Source: Epiperipatus broadwayi (Eukaryota; Onychophora; Udeonychophora; Euonychophora; Peripatidae). Taken from it: 64,000 bases of DNA. The DNA lies in NCBI GenBank assembly GCA_028023455.1, contig JAQFVV010000027.1, forward strand, positions 6,691,845-6,755,844, in the 5' to 3' direction. Within the stretch, counting starts at the first letter, position 1. The number at the start of each line of letters is the position of its first letter. The position numbers and the translations under genes were made by a program. Shown piece by piece: positions 20,986 through 32,229 of the stretch. The notes under the pieces are model-generated. The model did no database searches. It saw nothing but the letters and a program-made list of their open reading frames with translations, and was not told where the DNA came from.

Positions 20986-21760
20986 TGTCACTTAGTGCAA
21001 TCTCAAGGAATCTATAGATGTTAGATAGTAAGGCTTAATAAATTTCTGATCAGTTTGAACTATACTATATCACCAGACCAGTTTCTAGCTTAAGGTTTTC
21101 ATCGGTGAATAGTCCCTACATATATTAAAAAAATTAAGGATAGCAAAGATATGAATACATTTTTTCTGTATCAATATAAGTAGGCAAGCATATTAGTTTA
21201 GATTGCAAAACATTCATATATATATATTTTTTAAATTCAGGTAAATGTGCATTAGAACCAATAAAAATCCAAGTGCACTTCGATTATTACCCAATTATGC
21301 CACCTAGTGCAATCTCAAGGAATCAGTAGATGCTAGATGATTATGCTTAATAAATTCTAATCTAGTGCTGGCGTATATAATATCACCAGACCAGTTTTTA
21401 GCTTTAGGTTTTCATCAGTGAATAGTACCCATATTTATTAAAAAATTAAGGATACCATAGGTATGGATACTGAACAGACTCCAGATCTATATAACTATAC
21501 AAGCATGTTATGGTTTTTTGTTAATTTGGCTTGGTAGTCAAACAAAGAGTGTAAGCGATGTCTATTAAAGGAAATGCGCACTAGAACCAATAAAAATTCA
21601 AAAGCACTACTACCAAATCCAAAACTTCCCAACGATATAAGCTAGAAGTTAGAAACTAATCTAAGTATCTTGGATAGGCCAGAACTGGGGATTTATTAAG
21701 ACTCTTGTCTATCATTTATTAATGATTCAAGCTTATGTTAAGAGGCGTAAGTAGAATGAA
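20986..21760. mobile_element. HHR-2-related foldback arms, clustered and decayed
   Basis: Two left arms at about 20,990-21,120 and 21,295-21,430 share GTGCAATCTCAAGGAATC and CACCAGACCAGTTT. A right-arm remnant lies at 21,640-21,760. The minus-strand ribozyme cores are damaged: CCGATGA in the first, and AAAA in place of GAAA in the second. The words CACTTAGTG and CACCTAGTG mark the outer ends. This may be a duplicated or nested foldback. Confidence 0.6.
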
Positions 21761-22128
21761 AGAAAAGAATTTGCTACTGAAAGCATTGAATGCCTCAGAA
21801 TTCTTTAGAATTATTCAGCAGTTATTTATAAAATTACAGAAATATACTTGAATAACGTAAGAAATAATAAAAGTTAATATTGACACGAATTTCAGTCGCT
21901 CAGATTCATTTATATTAAAAAATGTAAGTATGAAGTTAAAATTTAAAAAAAAAAAGAAAGAATAAAAGCCATAATGAATTTTGAATAACAAAAAAATAAT
22001 TGCAACACATTACATGTATTAATAAAACAAAGTAAAATAAAAATGAGATTTTTTTTTTTCTAAATGAATATTTCTTTAGCTATTTGTTGAAATTTTCATG
22101 CTATAATAATATATATATATATTTTAAG

Positions 22129-22263
22129 TTACGAGCTGAAAAAATTGGTCGCAGAGGGATTTCTTCACCTCAACCTTCCACCAGTCAAAAAATGTCTTCA
22201 CCTACAGCTAGAAGAAATCCTTCACCCAACGTGAAAAAAGACAATTCTTTCTCAGAAAGATAA
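22129..22263 (+). CDS. Candidate terminal exon of a host gene
   Basis: After a TA-rich tract and the acceptor ATTTTAAG, a frame encodes LRAEKIGRRGISSPQPSTSQ, KMSSPTARRNPSPNVKKDNS and FSER, then TAA. The Ser/Pro/Lys-rich composition and A/T-ending third positions suit a disordered protein tail in this genome. AATAAA follows at 22,314-22,319. The phase does not join the exon at 10,075-10,171 directly. The phase-compatible frame (YELKKLVAEGFLHL and on, stop after about 34 residues) has more G/C-ending codons and is less likely. Family unrecognised. Confidence 0.45.
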   Translation, partial: LRAEKIGRRGISSPQPSTSQKMSSPTARRNPSPNVKKDNSFSER

Positions 22264-22313
22264 TTGTCGATTTAATCTGTAAAGCCTATAAACAAGAATA
22301 ATTAATGCTGAAA

Positions 22314-22319
22314 AATAAA
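22314..22319 (+). promoter_or_regulatory. Candidate polyadenylation signal
   Basis: AATAAA 51 bases after the stop of the candidate terminal exon. In DNA this AT-rich the hexamer is common by chance. Confidence 0.3.
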
Positions 22320-23399
22320 TTTTAAAAATAAGTTTTCAAAAAATTTTAGTTATCTATTTTCATGACATATTTATAACCTGGATTCAAATTCAGATAAGAT
22401 TTGAAATTTTTTGTAGGTAGCTGAAATTTGCTATAGAAGCTGATTTTTTTCTTCAGGTTAACGTCTATGGACAATCTATTTAAAAACTCGGTTATTAGTC
22501 CGTAAAGTAGTATCTAACCATTTTTAACTTGAGAGTGAATTAAGAAAGAAAAGTCTACATCAACCAAAAGTTAACTAATCCATAATTAATCTTTTTAATT
22601 TTCTGAGTAAAGAATACTGAAGATGACTTTGGCATGCCAAGAGCTATAAAAATGCAAACTTTATCTAGTAGTGACATCTATCTTTACTCATCCAATTATG
22701 TAAGCATTGACTTGTTAATGGGCATGAAATGGTATTATTAACAGAATCTCATATTAAGTTTCTGACGAAATTTAACAACCCAGAAAATATCTTCACCATG
22801 AATTTATCCAGAGGCCATTTTAATTGGCTAGATATGCTGTAGTATATGTTGGCACTGTCATCTAGTGACCATTGACTGATTATATCAATAATTATGCAAT
22901 TTGATATCAGCACAAGTTAGAGCAACATTTTTAATACCAAGTATGGATGCTTGTGATTAGGAAATATTAATTTTGATTTCTAAAACTGGAAATGTGTATT
23001 ACATTTAACATTTAAAAAAACATGGTAAACTACACAAAAAAGTGCATTAATATAGAAAAACCAAATAATGATGATCAAGTATCCATAGTACCTTAACATC
23101 TCAATATTAAGAAGCATCTTGGAAAACTCATACACACACATTGCTGAAGTAATGTTCTAATTATTCAATTGTAACACACAACTCCTTAATTAGATATTAA
23201 AATCATTATTGAAAGTATTATAATAGCAAAATATATACAATATTTATTATACAGAGATTCATCTCTATTATGGTTGGCAAATTGGTAATGCATATTTGTT
23301 AGTATGTAACTAATACTGGAAAGGAATACTGAGATTCTTTCTTTGAACTTTGACATTTCTGGCCTTCAGATGGCTTATCTCATGTGCAGATATAATGAT
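22320..23399. other. AT-rich stretch, nothing recognised
   Basis: Isolated words near 22,670 (GTGACATCTATCTTTACTCAT) and 22,850 (GTCATCTAGTGACCATTGA) resemble ends of the HHR-2 family, but are too short to call. Confidence 0.4.
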
Positions 23400-23650
23400 G
23401 TCAGTAGTATGAGCTTCTAGACTTCAGTATGCCTCATTATGTTCCACCATTTAATTGATGAGGCTAACTTCTGATTCATGATTATCAATATTTTTCTTCT
23501 GAAAAATTCATTGAACATTACATAATTTTTTTATATTTATTCTTTGTCCTACTTTCTTACTTTCATCTGATAACTCTTGCAACATCTCATGAAGCTCTTA
23601 AATTATTATATGAAAAAAAATTATATCATTTTCAAAATTTAGATAATCTC
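23400..23650 (-). pseudogene. RTE-type LINE reverse transcriptase fragment
   Basis: The minus strand matches the palm-domain end of the copy at 4.6-4.75 kb: NGDYL.FENDII, then ELHEMLQELSDESKKVGQRI. The FADD box itself is eroded. Frame shifts and stops are present. Confidence 0.65.
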
Positions 23651-24839
23651 CACAAAATATTTATTGTAAAACTATAAGTGCCAACAGTTAACTAGTTATC
23701 ATATGTAAATCAAATACCACAGACTTCATGCTTAACTAAAGCAATAGAATATAATCAACCTGTTGTCAATCAAACACTACAGTTAAGCAGTAAATGTAAA
23801 CCACTATTTATCATCATCTAAAATCCTAAATAGATCATAAATAAAAGGAGTAATTGAAATAGATTTAATTTCAATATGTTTTATCATTGCTAGCATTTAC
23901 AGTTTATTTAAGATCTTAAAATATGGTGAGAAAGTGGCTTCCATTTTCTCCCTAATTTTTAATGTTGCCTTAAGAACAGGTTGCTTATATATTATTCATA
24001 TAGTTTTCAAACTTATTCCAAATTCACAATAACCCAGACTTGCCAAAGAAAATAAACTCTAAATTGTTTATACTAAGTTTGTTGTTATCTGTAAATCCCT
24101 TACACTTGAGAAGTTTCTCTTGTAGCAGTGAAATGATTGGTTGTGTTTTAGAGAGTATTTTCTTTGCTTAGTCTGGGTTAGTTGTAAATATGGGTAAGTT
24201 TGATTATTTTATTGACTAGTTTAGCTTTAGGTTTTTAATGACTTAGTTTTGTATGATTTGATTTATTGACTTGGAAGAATCATACACACATATATAATAT
24301 TTTATAATCCAAGAGAGTGAAAGGTCCCGGTGGTCATTTCAAAGTCAATATATTTATATTTAAAATGAATAAATATTTTTCAAAATTGGAATATACATCT
24401 CATATATTTTCAGAATAAAGTCAATTCAGCCACCATTAGATATTTAAGAGCAAAATCATGTCTTTACTTAAGATGTGTAGGTACATGAGAGATTACGTAT
24501 TGTAGTTGATATTATTCTATATTCACTTGAAAAACATATTATTTATAAAATATTTCATGATCGTTACACTTTATGTTATCTATTATTGTGTAAATAACTA
24601 TAAATAGTACAAATAATAAATGACGGATGTATTTTTATTTTATTATCGTCAGAATGACTCATACATTTCTGATTTTGAACAAAATGTTATGCCTTGTTTC
24701 AATAAGTAATTCTGTCGAAATAGCTATAATTGCATTTGATTTAGTAAAATTCGAACTTTAAATTATCTAACAAATAAATTTAAAAATTATTGGATTTAAA
24801 TATAAGCAGATAGCTTTGCATGATATTGATTGATATAAA
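23651..24839. other. AT-rich stretch, nothing recognised
   Basis: No supported feature. Confidence 0.4.
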
Positions 24840-24962
24840 ATATTAGTTTTCTACTTCACCTTTGACTAGTAAGTAATTTAGATTGAGCTTTACGCAAACT
24901 CTTATTACAAAGTTATATGGTTAAGCGCTTTCAGAGATCTTGAGTCTCCATAATCATAGCAT
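24840..24962 (+). mobile_element. Penelope-like element terminus, solo
   Basis: It matches the terminal block of the fragments at 43.24 and 46.35 kb: CTACTTCACCTT.GACTAGTAA, TTACGCAAAC, GGTTAAGCGCTTTC and ATAATCATAGC. No coding part follows. Confidence 0.5.
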
Positions 24963-25016
24963 TAATGTAAAATTATGCAGAACATAATAAATATTATTAA
25001 TATTACAATTCAATGA

Positions 25017-25076
25017 CAAACACGATTCTGCTGAAATTTCAAAGGGCAAACACGATTCTGCTGAAATTTCAAAGGG
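25017..25076 (+). repeat. Perfect 30-bp tandem duplication
   Basis: The unit CAAACACGATTCTGCTGAAA plus ten bases occurs twice without a mismatch. Confidence 0.9.
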
Positions 25077-25264
25077 AGAAAATAAAATGTCTGAATTAAT
25101 TCCTATGAAAAACAGATAAACATTAACTAAATTCATAAAAAAATAATAAATTACAATTTCAGTTGCTTAAGAGGTCAAATGACATTTGAACCTGAAAGTA
25201 ATTAACAGAGTGCAATAGTAATCAGTTGCGCTTCGTCTTGGCTGTTATATATAATCAAATAGTT

Positions 25265-25420
25265 TTATTGATTGAAAGTTCATAAGAATTTTGAGCTATG
25301 GAAGAGACAAAATTGAGTACAGGACTTAAACATCAGAATCTGACCCTCTATTAGCTCACCAAACAATATGGTATTTAGGTTTTCAAATGACATTTGATTT
25401 TCCAAATAGTTGATAGTGTG
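25265..25420 (-). mobile_element. tRNA-head SINE, family D
   Basis: The minus strand reads TAATAGAGGGTCAGATTCTG in the tRNA-like head and ATTCTTATGAACTTTCAATC in the tail, in the same order as other family D copies. The B-box is eroded. It lies beside an HHR-2-related arm. Confidence 0.55.
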
Positions 25421-25432
25421 ATTATTTTAATT

Positions 25433-25570
25433 ATGATTGGATAAGGATTTATTAAGCACTGGCATCTACTGATTACTAAAATTTACACTAGATGGCATAA
25501 GAGTAGGGGAATAGAAGAATTTGCTAATGCATATTCTTGCTTGGGTTATTCTTAATTTTAGGGTTATTCT
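25433..25570 (+). repeat. Exact 138-bp duplicate of 26,576-26,713
   Basis: All 138 bases are identical to 26,576-26,713. The segment is the right arm of a foldback related to HHR-2 plus its outer flank (GATTGGATAAGGATTTATTA and CACTAGATGGCATAAGAG). Its identity contrasts with the strong decay of most repeats in the window. Confidence 0.9.
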
Positions 25571-25719
25571 ATATTTATGTATCCTTCATTATGATTACTT
25601 ATAATTGATTATTATTATACCATCAGCCATTTTCTGTGTAAGTTTATTTGAGAATATAAAATGTTGAAATACCAATAAAGTATGTCATTATCATTAGAAA
25701 GTATGGTCTCTGTATTCAT

Positions 25720-26240
25720 AAGTTTATATTACTTTCTCCACCATTTATTTTTCTCCAGATTTGTCTATCTTGTGTAAGATGGTTAAGTGAAAGCAAATCA
25801 ATTTGGCATCATTCTTTAATATTATTTGTCCATGTTCTGCAAAATCTTTTCCTCTTGTTTGTTCCTTATGTGATATCTAAAATTAAGGTTTTATTTTTCA
25901 ACTGTTATATCCAAATAGTTGGAATTTCCCCATATGATTTTTCAACAAAATATCTCCTATTTACATTTTATACAATTCATCAATTAGAATTTTGTGAATC
26001 TTGGCATTTTTCTGTACAATTCATCATTGGAACCTTTTATATTTCAGCATTTCTTTGTTGCTAATCTTTTTTCAATTATTTTTTTGTAATTATTCTACTT
26101 TCCAACTTTAAGACATATTTGTAATTATTTATTCAATTGGCAGATTTAATATGGTCTGTAACATAGTGTCTTTATTTCTTCAAATCCTGCCCTTGAATTG
26201 TATGCATATTCTTGACCAATAATACATCACCTAATTCTAA
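25720..26240 (-). pseudogene. LINE C-terminal fragment, clade uncertain
   Basis: At 25,735-25,860 the minus strand reads KRKRFCRTWTNNIKE, stop in place of W, CQIDLLSLNHLTQDRQIWRK. This is the conserved R.RW.DNIKEW.G.....L..LAQDR..WRK tail of a common animal LINE group. Upstream (to about 26,240) the frame is too broken for domain calls. Confidence 0.65.
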
Positions 26241-26269
26241 CTTACACATTCATATTCATTAGCAAACTT

Positions 26270-26713
26270 TTTTATTCACTCTACTTTTATGCCATCTAGT
26301 GGAAGTTTTAGTAAACAATAGATGCCAGATGGTAGTGCTTAATAAATTCTTATCCAGTGTGCCCTATCCAAATATCTGTCTATTTTTTAGTTTATAGCTT
26401 TCATCAGTGAGGACTACCTTTTCAAACCAAGGAAGTAAGCTTGGATTAAAGAAATTAAAGTTTTTCTAATTGAACTGGTAGCTTGATAGTAAATAATGGC
26501 TGATTGAGCAAAGGTATATTCCATCCAAAAGATTTAAGTTCATGGTTAAAAAAAAATTCAATAAGCTTGTCACTGATGATTGGATAAGGATTTATTAAGC
26601 ACTGGCATCTACTGATTACTAAAATTTACACTAGATGGCATAAGAGTAGGGGAATAGAAGAATTTGCTAATGCATATTCTTGCTTGGGTTATTCTTAATT
26701 TTAGGGTTATTCT
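26270..26713. mobile_element. HHR-2-related foldback element with ribozyme deletion
   Basis: Left arm 26,275-26,410 and right arm 26,570-26,713 are inverse complements (TTTATGCCATCTAGTG against CACTAGATGGCATAA). In the left arm the minus-strand ribozyme is mutated (AAAA for GAAA). In the right arm CTGATGA runs straight into TTGGATAAGG, so stem II, GAAA and stem III are deleted. The right arm and flank occur again, identical, at 25,433-25,570. Confidence 0.7.
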
Positions 26714-27344
26714 TAATTTTAATTTTTTAATGGAAGTCTACATTATTAAAGACTTTTTCCAAACTATGCCAAACATTCTATTATGTCTAGATTGTTTCAA
26801 CAATTTTTTCTTTTTTTTTTACTTACTCTTCTTCAAGCATTAATTTGTTTTGTCTGTGTTTAGGCATAACACACGTATCTTTGATTTCTAATTTAACAGC
26901 TCTAATATAGATTTCAGTGTTTTTTTAACCCTTTTTTGATCATCCATATATCATGTGCATAACTCAAATTATTTCTTATTTTAGGCATTGTTATTTTTTA
27001 TATTCATTTTGTGACCTAGTACTTTGCCTTTTTTTTATACATGTTGTAAATACACCTAGTAAAATTGAATCTTCTTATGCACTTTTTTCAATTTCATAGT
27101 AGTTTCCCTTCCACACATTACAACAATATGCTTTTGAATTATCATGTATATTCTTTAGAAAGGTTATTTAGCTTTCTCTCTAATTCATCTGATTAAAGTA
27201 TTACTTATCTCATGCTTTCATTAATGTCGTCAAAGAACAATATTAATTCTCTAAGTTTTTGGAGATGGAATGGAGTGATAATATTTCATTATAGTATTCA
27301 TATCTAGTTTAGTACTGTCTATAAAATTAAAACTGTAGGAACTT

Positions 27345-27520
27345 TATATAATAGTGCCACCTAGTGCAAGCCATAGGAATCAATGGATTTAAAAAGTTAG
27401 TCCATTAAAATCACTATCTAGTGCCTAATAATTCAAAGTCCCCAGACTAGTTTCTAGTTTAGGACTTTGGAGCCTTAGATCTGATAGCACTGCATATAAA
27501 TCTTTGGATCTAAGGTATCC
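27345..27520 (-). mobile_element. HHR-2 arm, decayed
   Basis: Left-arm sequence with GTGCCACCTAGTGCAAGCC, CCCAGACTAGTTTCTAG and TTAGATCTGATAGCACTGCA. GAAACTAGTC is kept on the minus strand, but CTGATGA has been lost. Confidence 0.65.
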
Positions 27521-28379
27521 CTCCAGCAGTCCTCTTTTACTTATTTGGTTAACTATAAAGCTATAATCCCAAGATGAAAATACAATAATGTTTTCAATCC
27601 AAGGTCATTTATTTGTATAGTCATAACGATCTGAACATAGTTCAATATCTATATAGTTGGATGTCTTTGATTTTTTAATGATCATAGTCACCAACATTCT
27701 TAGGCTAGGATTGGTTTTAGTAGCTTAATATCTATAAAAAGTTTTGACATTTTTGGTTCACACAGCATTTAATGTAATTCAACAGTAAAATTTGTTTATT
27801 TTTTCTATAGCTAATTTGTTTTTGAAGACATAACTGCTACAATTAGATTAATGAACATTTTCTTTTGCCAGAAAATTTCTGAACCAGTATAAGATTTTTT
27901 GCAAAAGTTGCATCATATTTCATTCATGTTTTATTTGTTATCCTCAATATGATAAGATTCATCTGATTGATTCAATTGGTTCATTGGGGTGGTTAAAAAG
28001 AAGCATTTTTTGACATTAGGCATCAGGAGTCTTTTTGAAACTTTCTCTAAAGAATAGATGTCTCAGTGATGGATACAGTTGTTGAAGCCTTTTCTACCAA
28101 TATTTCTCTGTTTTCAGAGCCAATGTATATCATTATCTCTTTATTAACATAAATATTAAAATAAGAAGAAATGAATAAGTTTGTACCAGTGTTATGATTG
28201 CAATCTGTGAACTTTGCATTCTAGAATCCACAATTATTAGAAAACCTTTGAAAAAAACCCAAAGCAGATGAGATTTAATCTTTTTATTTTACATTCTACT
28301 TAAGAATTTCTATAATACTCATTTACATTCATTGTGGAGCCACTGCATAATAAAGATCTTTCCAAGTTTAATTAATTTT
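27521..28379. other. AT-rich stretch, nothing recognised
   Basis: No supported feature. Confidence 0.4.
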
Positions 28380-28720
28380 GTCCAATTAGTAACCTTTTTC
28401 ATATCACTTCAGCAAATTAACTTCCTTTAGCCATCCATATTACATATCTCTTTTGTCTTTTACAATCAATCTCTTGGTAATCTATTTAAGACTTCAGACA
28501 TCCATTTATTATCATTTCTTCTAGCAAATTCTTTCAATGATATCAAGAAAATTGGTTTGATCTATACGACATTTTTGATCTATATTTGTTATTTCAATAT
28601 GCATTTATTCATGCATTTTGTATATTCTCAAGATTTAGTATTGCTCTTCTAAAAAATGCCAAGTCTCACATGTGTTTTACCCAAAAAGAAAACATGTTTT
28701 TTGACATTTCTTCTTTCAAT
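28380..28720 (-). pseudogene. RTE-type LINE C-terminal fragment
   Basis: The minus strand reads LARRNDNKWMSEVLNRLPRD, matching TGHVAKRDDDRWTVEILNW at 62.5 kb, and further upstream NIDQKCRIDQT, matching RRDQKCNIWLRQQT at 5.7 kb. Stops are frequent. Confidence 0.65.
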
Positions 28721-29335
28721 TTTTTTTTAAAAAATATCAATTTGGAATTTTCCACATTGCTGTTTTCAGCACAGGTTTTTCTTCAATTTTTTTCGTTCAA
28801 CCTTCACTGACTTGGTTTTTTTAACTTAAAGACTAGGCTTTTTAATTACATGTTAAAATAAATGATTAAAACATATTTTACCAAAAATATCCACAACCTC
28901 ATATACCTATATGTTTAGGTTATCCTACTAAAAACTGATTAGTTTTCATCAAACGTTAGGAAACAGAATATAATATTTATTAAAAAAAAACAAATATCAT
29001 ATATAATAGCTATATAAATATATGTATACAAGTAAATCATGTGAGAGAAACTCAATCTTTTAGACATGCACTATTGGTATTAATTTTCTTGCACTCAACT
29101 GTCAATAAATATTTTAATAATTGCACATAAAAAAACTATTTTTGGCATATGATTTTATGACGTTATCAAATGGTGAAAATCTATTTTAAACATTAACGTA
29201 TTATTACTATTTTTTATTGAATTGCTTAACCATTAAGAAATTATCATAAAAGAACTTGTAAATATTCCAACTAGGAGATAGATTTAGTAATTGTTCATCA
29301 ACATTTACATAAAGCAGTAGCTGCTAAATTCTATT
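28721..29335. other. AT-rich stretch, nothing recognised
   Basis: No supported feature. It may hold unalignable remains of the LINEs on either side. Confidence 0.4.
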
Positions 29336-29339
29336 TATG

Positions 29340-30700
29340 AAGCAGATGAATGCAACGACCATTGTTTGTCATGAATCTGTTGAGAGCCCATTAATTTTTA
29401 CAAAAATCAAATCCAGGTGGCATTACAGTTAGATTTTCTTGGAGACTTTGTAAGAAGCAAACTTTTATGCCACAATTCTTCAATTGTTTCTCATTGGTTG
29501 AACATCAGGAAATGAGATTTTTATTTTTTGGGTGATGAAATTATATCTTGAGTTATTGGCAAATCTAATGTACTTAACAGTTTTTATACATTTTTATGAG
29601 TCAATGTTTTTTCTGATATCTGGAGAAGAAATATAAGAAAAAACAGGAAGTTATTGCAAATGAATAAACGTCAGTGTATCAGTAATATTTGGCATGGTAA
29701 TATTTAATTGAGTATCTACAAGTTTAATGTGGATACTTTTTTTTAAAAGAGAGCTCATTACTCCCTAGCACAAAATGCTAATGCTTAGAAAGCTATTCTT
29801 AAAATATTTGGATCTCCATACTATGTAGTTCCAATTAATTTTTCATGTGGTTTATTTCTAAAAAATAATTTTAATCTAAACTTAGATAAATGAGTACAAA
29901 AATTACACTATGATCCAAAACTACTTCAAAATATAAAGGGGTAGAGTTGTGTATGAGTCTATTGTTGCAGAAGATTATATTCAGATTTTGAGATGCTTCC
30001 CTAATGGTAAGATGAAGAGTAAAGTAGATTAGGAATAAGATCAGAATTTTTGGGAAAAGGTTTTCAAATTTTTCATATCTTTATTGAGATAATTTTCTGG
30101 AAAAGATCTCTCTTTGTGAAGTCAAAGCAATTTCATCACTATGGATGAATTTTCTACATTCTCTAACTGTAAGGTCACTCACTGGTGAATATATTAAAGT
30201 TGGCATCAGAACTAAACCTTATGGTAGAGTGCTCTCTAAAATTTTGTATATACTTTGATTATCGTTTAGTGTCACCTGATTTTTTTATTGGTAAGCATAT
30301 TGTCAAATAAATCCATGATTTTTTTGCATTTGAGAATTTTAAAAACTTTTAGTAGGCCATTTTTACAAGCACAATTATAAGTTGAGATTATATTAATATA
30401 TATCATGGTTTTTAATTTATTTTTAAAACCTTTTTCATTGCAAATTATTAAAATTAAAACTTGTTCACAGCAATTTCTCTCTGGACTAAATCCAATCGGC
30501 TCACTAGGTAGATAATTCCCAACTATTAGCAAAATTCTTTTTGATATTATTCTTTCAAATAGCTTACATAACACGTAATGATATTGGTGATATTTTTTTT
30601 GACCATTTGGTTTTATTTCAAATAATTTTTGAATGAAATAATGCTTCATTTTTTAAATATTTTGAAAGTATGCTATCTGTTCTTGGACCTTCTCTAGATT
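29340..30700 (-). pseudogene. LINE reverse transcriptase, decayed, with C-terminus
   Basis: A 125-codon frame at 30,272-30,649 contains LCKLFERIISKRILLIVGNY, LPSEPIGFSPERNCCEQVL (the GFRPGRSC.DQV box) and KTMIYINIISTYN (the VFLDLSAAYDTVW box). Downstream on the minus strand broken frames give VRECRKFIHSDEIALTSQRE, the FIYADDIA box with Y and D lost, then VVLDHSVIF (LG..LD..L.F). At 29,370-29,420 the segment LNRFMTNNGRCIHLLHK matches the LNR.RT..GRC...LHKWG tail. The upstream endonuclease was not found. Confidence 0.75.
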
Positions 30701-31520
30701 AACAGGAGAACAAATTTATATTACAAACACCTACTGGTTTTTATTAGATTAATATTAGAGAAAGTTTGTGAAAGATCAACCAGTAATTAATAATTTTGAT
30801 CATTAGTAATAAATATTAGTCATAAAACAGCATTGCTGATTTTGTTCCAACCTGAAATGAATTGTTTTTGATATGGTCACTCTAGAAGTATATCTTTGGC
30901 TGGTGTTGTTATGAATTTGTGGCATACATATATAATATAAAATTAAGCTTTAAAATAAGTGTATGCCAAATCAAACTGTTGCTCAATATTTACCATATAT
31001 CTTGTAGCTTGGGAGATGGTTTTTTTTTCATATACTTTTTTGAAAGAACACCATTTACTAACTAATCTAATATCACTTAATCATGTTTTTCAGAGCATAT
31101 ATATATATAGTGACATTTTTACTTCTTTATTTATCATGTGAACTCTGCAATAATCTTTTATAATAATTATTGATAAATCAAAATTATTAATATTTTGTGT
31201 GCGTCATTGGTTTTGATGTTACTATCGCTGTTGTCTGCTTTAAAACCAATTGTGATCTCGCCATCCAATCAGCGTCAACTCGTAATCACACTAAGTCTGA
31301 GAGTAATTAAAATACTTTGAAATATCGTATACAGAACAAAAGATTGGATTTTAATTAGTTTAGAAAACAATTTAACAATAAATAGATACGGAACTATTTT
31401 ATTACAAGAAATAATGGTTATTTAAATTAATTAATTGCTTTTTTTAATTAATAATTTATTCTGTATTTAAAATAATTATCTAAGAAAAACCTACCCTTTT
31501 CCTTATACATTTGAATGACT
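30701..31520. other. AT-rich stretch, nothing recognised
   Basis: No gene found. A less AT-rich part at 31,200-31,310 contains CGCCATCCAATCAGCGTCAA, with a CCAAT word. This is insufficient to call a promoter. Confidence 0.4.
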
Positions 31521-31524
31521 TCAT

Positions 31525-31620
31525 TGTTTGAGAATTCATAAGTTCGAGTACCGAAAGTGCCCGGAATCGATCCTAGGATTCCACATTTTAGAGTCTGACC
31601 CTCTACCAAAGCGCAGGGCA
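31525..31620 (-). mobile_element. tRNA-derived SINE head or tRNA pseudogene, family D
   Basis: On the minus strand GTGCCC and GGGCAC can pair as an acceptor stem around a 65-nt segment with an A-box-like CTTTGGTAGAGGG and a good B-box GGATCGATTCC. The anticodon stem does not pair well and the length is short, so it is not a functional tRNA. The following ACTCGAACTTATGAATTCTC resembles the SINE family D tail. Confidence 0.55.
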
Positions 31621-31734
31621 CCCTTTTCTTTAATAAATCATGCGTAATTGATTATTATAATTTTAAAAATAAACTTGACGATTTTTTTTTATTTGATAAG
31701 TTCATAATTATCCTCGTGTTTGCCATGTTTATGG

Positions 31735-31830
31735 TTTGGAGCAATGATAGATGATCGCAGCCCAGATCTGCCACTTCCGGTGCTTGCATTTCTTATGAAC
31801 TACCAAGCAATAAGGCACTAACAAGGGCTT
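31735..31830 (+). mobile_element. tRNA-head SINE, family D
   Basis: It contains GAGCAATGATAGATGATCGC, GCCACTTCCGGTGCTTGCAT and TTCTTATGAACTACCAAGCA, matching the head, middle and tail of the family. It abuts an HHR-1 unit. Confidence 0.55.
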
Positions 31831-32160
31831 TGAACGTTCCACCATCAGATTTTCAATGAAATGGAAGGCTGAAGAGTTGTGAGTTGGAATAGTTTGAAGC
31901 CTGTCCATTAAAGTATGAAGATTGGCTATCTTAATATAAAGCTGAGCACTGATTATATATATATGTGTGAGGATAGTAATCTAGACCAACTGATGATTGC
32001 TGGTTTAGCATGAAATACATATATTGGTGATTATTTATCTTTTCAACATGTGTGTGATCAGGTGGGTCAGCAATATGAGATGGCACTGAGAGTAGTGGGC
32101 CGTGTGGAAGTCTGAGTTCGAATCCCGCATATATTACATATATTAATGTAGGTTTAAGCC
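31831..32160 (+). mobile_element. HHR-1 repeat, single copy with intact ribozyme core
   Basis: In order: CCACCATCAGATTTTCAATG, GGCTGAAGAGTTGTGAG, GTCCATTAAAGTATGAAGAT, CTTAATATAAA.CTGAGCACTG, the ribozyme (31,972-32,036), ACATGTGTGTGATCAGGTG and a tRNA-like end with TGGAAGTCTGAGTTCGAATC. The last word is a good RNA polymerase III B-box (GTTCGAATCC). This is the clearest copy joining ribozyme and B-box. Confidence 0.75.
31972..32036 (+). ncRNA. Hammerhead ribozyme, HHR-1, intact core
   Basis: CTGATGA is at 31,990-31,996, GAAA at 32,012-32,015, and stem II UUGCU-GGUUU-AGCAU has four pairs. Stem III is AUA-CA-UAU by pairing A15.1 with U16.1, and the cleaved base is A at 32,023. Stem I pairs ACCAA with UUGGU, then after a UAG bulge GUAAUC with GAUUAU. 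Every invariant base is present. Among HHR-1 copies this is one of the two best candidates for activity. Confidence 0.8.
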
Positions 32161-32229
32161 TGTACAATGTATTAATTATTGTTATTCTAAAGCAGTATGC
32201 AATTTGCATATACTGAATGTTTTTTATGT

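Noticed and set aside
31555-31620. Functional tRNA gene
   Set aside because: The acceptor and B-box look right, but the anticodon stem does not pair, the length is short and the segment continues into a SINE tail.
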